NCBI GenBank assembly: GCA_011042595.1
Contig: DQWO01000019.1
Location: forward strand, 1 to 5,382
Length of the DNA stretch: 5,382 nt
Source: Pseudomonadota bacterium
Lineage (GTDB): Bacteria > Desulfobacterota > Anaeroferrophillalia > Anaeroferrophillales > Anaeroferrophillaceae
Direction of reading: 5' to 3'
Shown here: positions 4,951 to 5,382 of the stretch, piece by piece
Position numbering within the stretch: position 1 is the first letter of the stretch
Layout of the letters: each line of letters starts with the position of its first letter
Program-made: the position numbers and the translations under genes
The notes under the pieces: generated by a model
The model's database searches: none
What the model was told of the DNA's origin: nothing
The model's input: only the letters and a program-made list of their open reading frames with translations

Positions 4951-5382
4951 AAGGTACCCAGGCCCAAAGATTCCTGCAGCCGGTATTGCCATGTTTTCCA
5001 AAAACTTTTTTCAGCATACAGCTCATAATCAACCGTATAGCAATGTCCATCCCGGTTATGCCAGATGAGATCAATATAATCAGCAATTTCGACCATTATC
5101 GGCAGAGAGCGACTGCCACTGATATATAAATCCGTTTCCAGATTAAAATTATCAATATTCCGACGGGTAAGGTTTGCTGACCCAAGGATAACCTCCTGCT
5201 GACCATCGACACTCACTCGGACAATCATCTTGGGATGGAACTGTTCACCATGGGTGGCATACCAACGAACTTCAATGGCATCCCTGGTTTTCTGCCGGAG
5301 TTCATGGGCCACTAAGCGATTGGGAATTCCGTTTTTCCGATAGCCAAAGGCGTCTTTATTGGGATCAAGAACCAGTTTTACC
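4947..5382 (-). CDS. Phospholipase D family protein, C-terminal part (truncated by window edge)
   Basis: The frame stays open from the TAG stop at 4949-4947 to the right edge, giving the last 144 residues of a longer gene. The GTG at 5312-5310 is internal: upstream codons continue without a stop and encode DPNKDAFGYRKNGIPNR, a stretch I recognise from one bacterial PLD-like family. The catalytic half-motif follows as GEQFHPK (HxK), then GSANLTRRN (GSxxN) about 15 residues later. This is the second HKD motif of the PLD superfamily, which cleaves phosphodiester bonds in lipids or nucleic acids through a histidine intermediate. NFNLETDLYI and a WKTWQYRLQESLGLG tail complete the protein. The first HKD motif and any signal peptide or membrane segment lie outside the window, so the substrate and location (envelope phospholipase versus nuclease) cannot be judged. 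Its last 4 bases overlap the end of the convergent beta-CASP gene. Confidence 0.85.
   Translation of the reverse strand, partial: VKLVLDPNKDAFGYRKNGIPNRLVAHELRQKTRDAIEVRWYATHGEQFHPKMIVRVSVDGQQEVILGSANLTRRNIDNFNLETDLYISGSRSLPIMVEIADYIDLIWHNRDGHCYTVDYELYAEKSFWKTWQYRLQESLGLGTF

Noticed and set aside
3325..5382. Beta-CASP nuclease plus phospholipase D as a two-gene defence module
   Set aside because: The genes are convergent, not an operon. The beta-CASP protein is of a common housekeeping type, and no defence-type partner or mobile context is visible.

Overview
The window looks like ordinary chromosomal DNA of a Gram-negative bacterium. The genes are tightly packed, the base composition is moderate, and Shine-Dalgarno sites are clear. 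The gene set (YhbY, zinc-ribbon rhomboid, AI-2E permease, small acidic cold-shock protein, beta-CASP metallo-beta-lactamase protein, a phospholipase D of the DPNKDAFG type) and a possible outer-membrane-transport lipoprotein tail would fit a Desulfobacterota-like (deltaproteobacterial) genome. That placement is an inference from gene style, not a sequence match. No tRNA, rRNA, CRISPR array, insertion sequence or prophage gene is visible.

Layout. Positions 1-160 hold the 3' end of a plus-strand gene, possibly an ABC-transport auxiliary lipoprotein. It converges on a minus-strand cluster read from 2530 down to 277: an AI-2E family permease, then a rhomboid protease with an N-terminal zinc ribbon (1 nt after the permease stop), then the ribosome-associated YhbY protein (39 nt further on, with a TTG start). 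Upstream of this cluster lies a divergent 282-bp gap that also carries the leader of a cold-shock protein gene (2813-3013). That gene has a textbook ribosome site and ends in a textbook intrinsic terminator (3038-3071).

The gap from 3072 to 3324 has no convincing gene. It is mostly filled by a GC-rich palindromic element (about 3119-3269), built from imperfect outer arms enclosing two strong hairpins, which could fold as a three-way junction. A beta-CASP RNase-like protein (3325-4950) follows. Its stop codon overlaps, tail to tail, the stop codon of a minus-strand phospholipase D family gene that runs off the right edge.

How the genes relate. Three genes touch RNA metabolism (YhbY in ribosome assembly, the cold-shock RNA chaperone, the beta-CASP nuclease) and two are membrane proteins in one apparent operon. 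They sit in separate transcription units and I see no evidence of one combined system. The least explained items are the palindromic element, the cold-shock leader and the permease-rhomboid-YhbY gene order. I do not see an undescribed defence or mobile system here.
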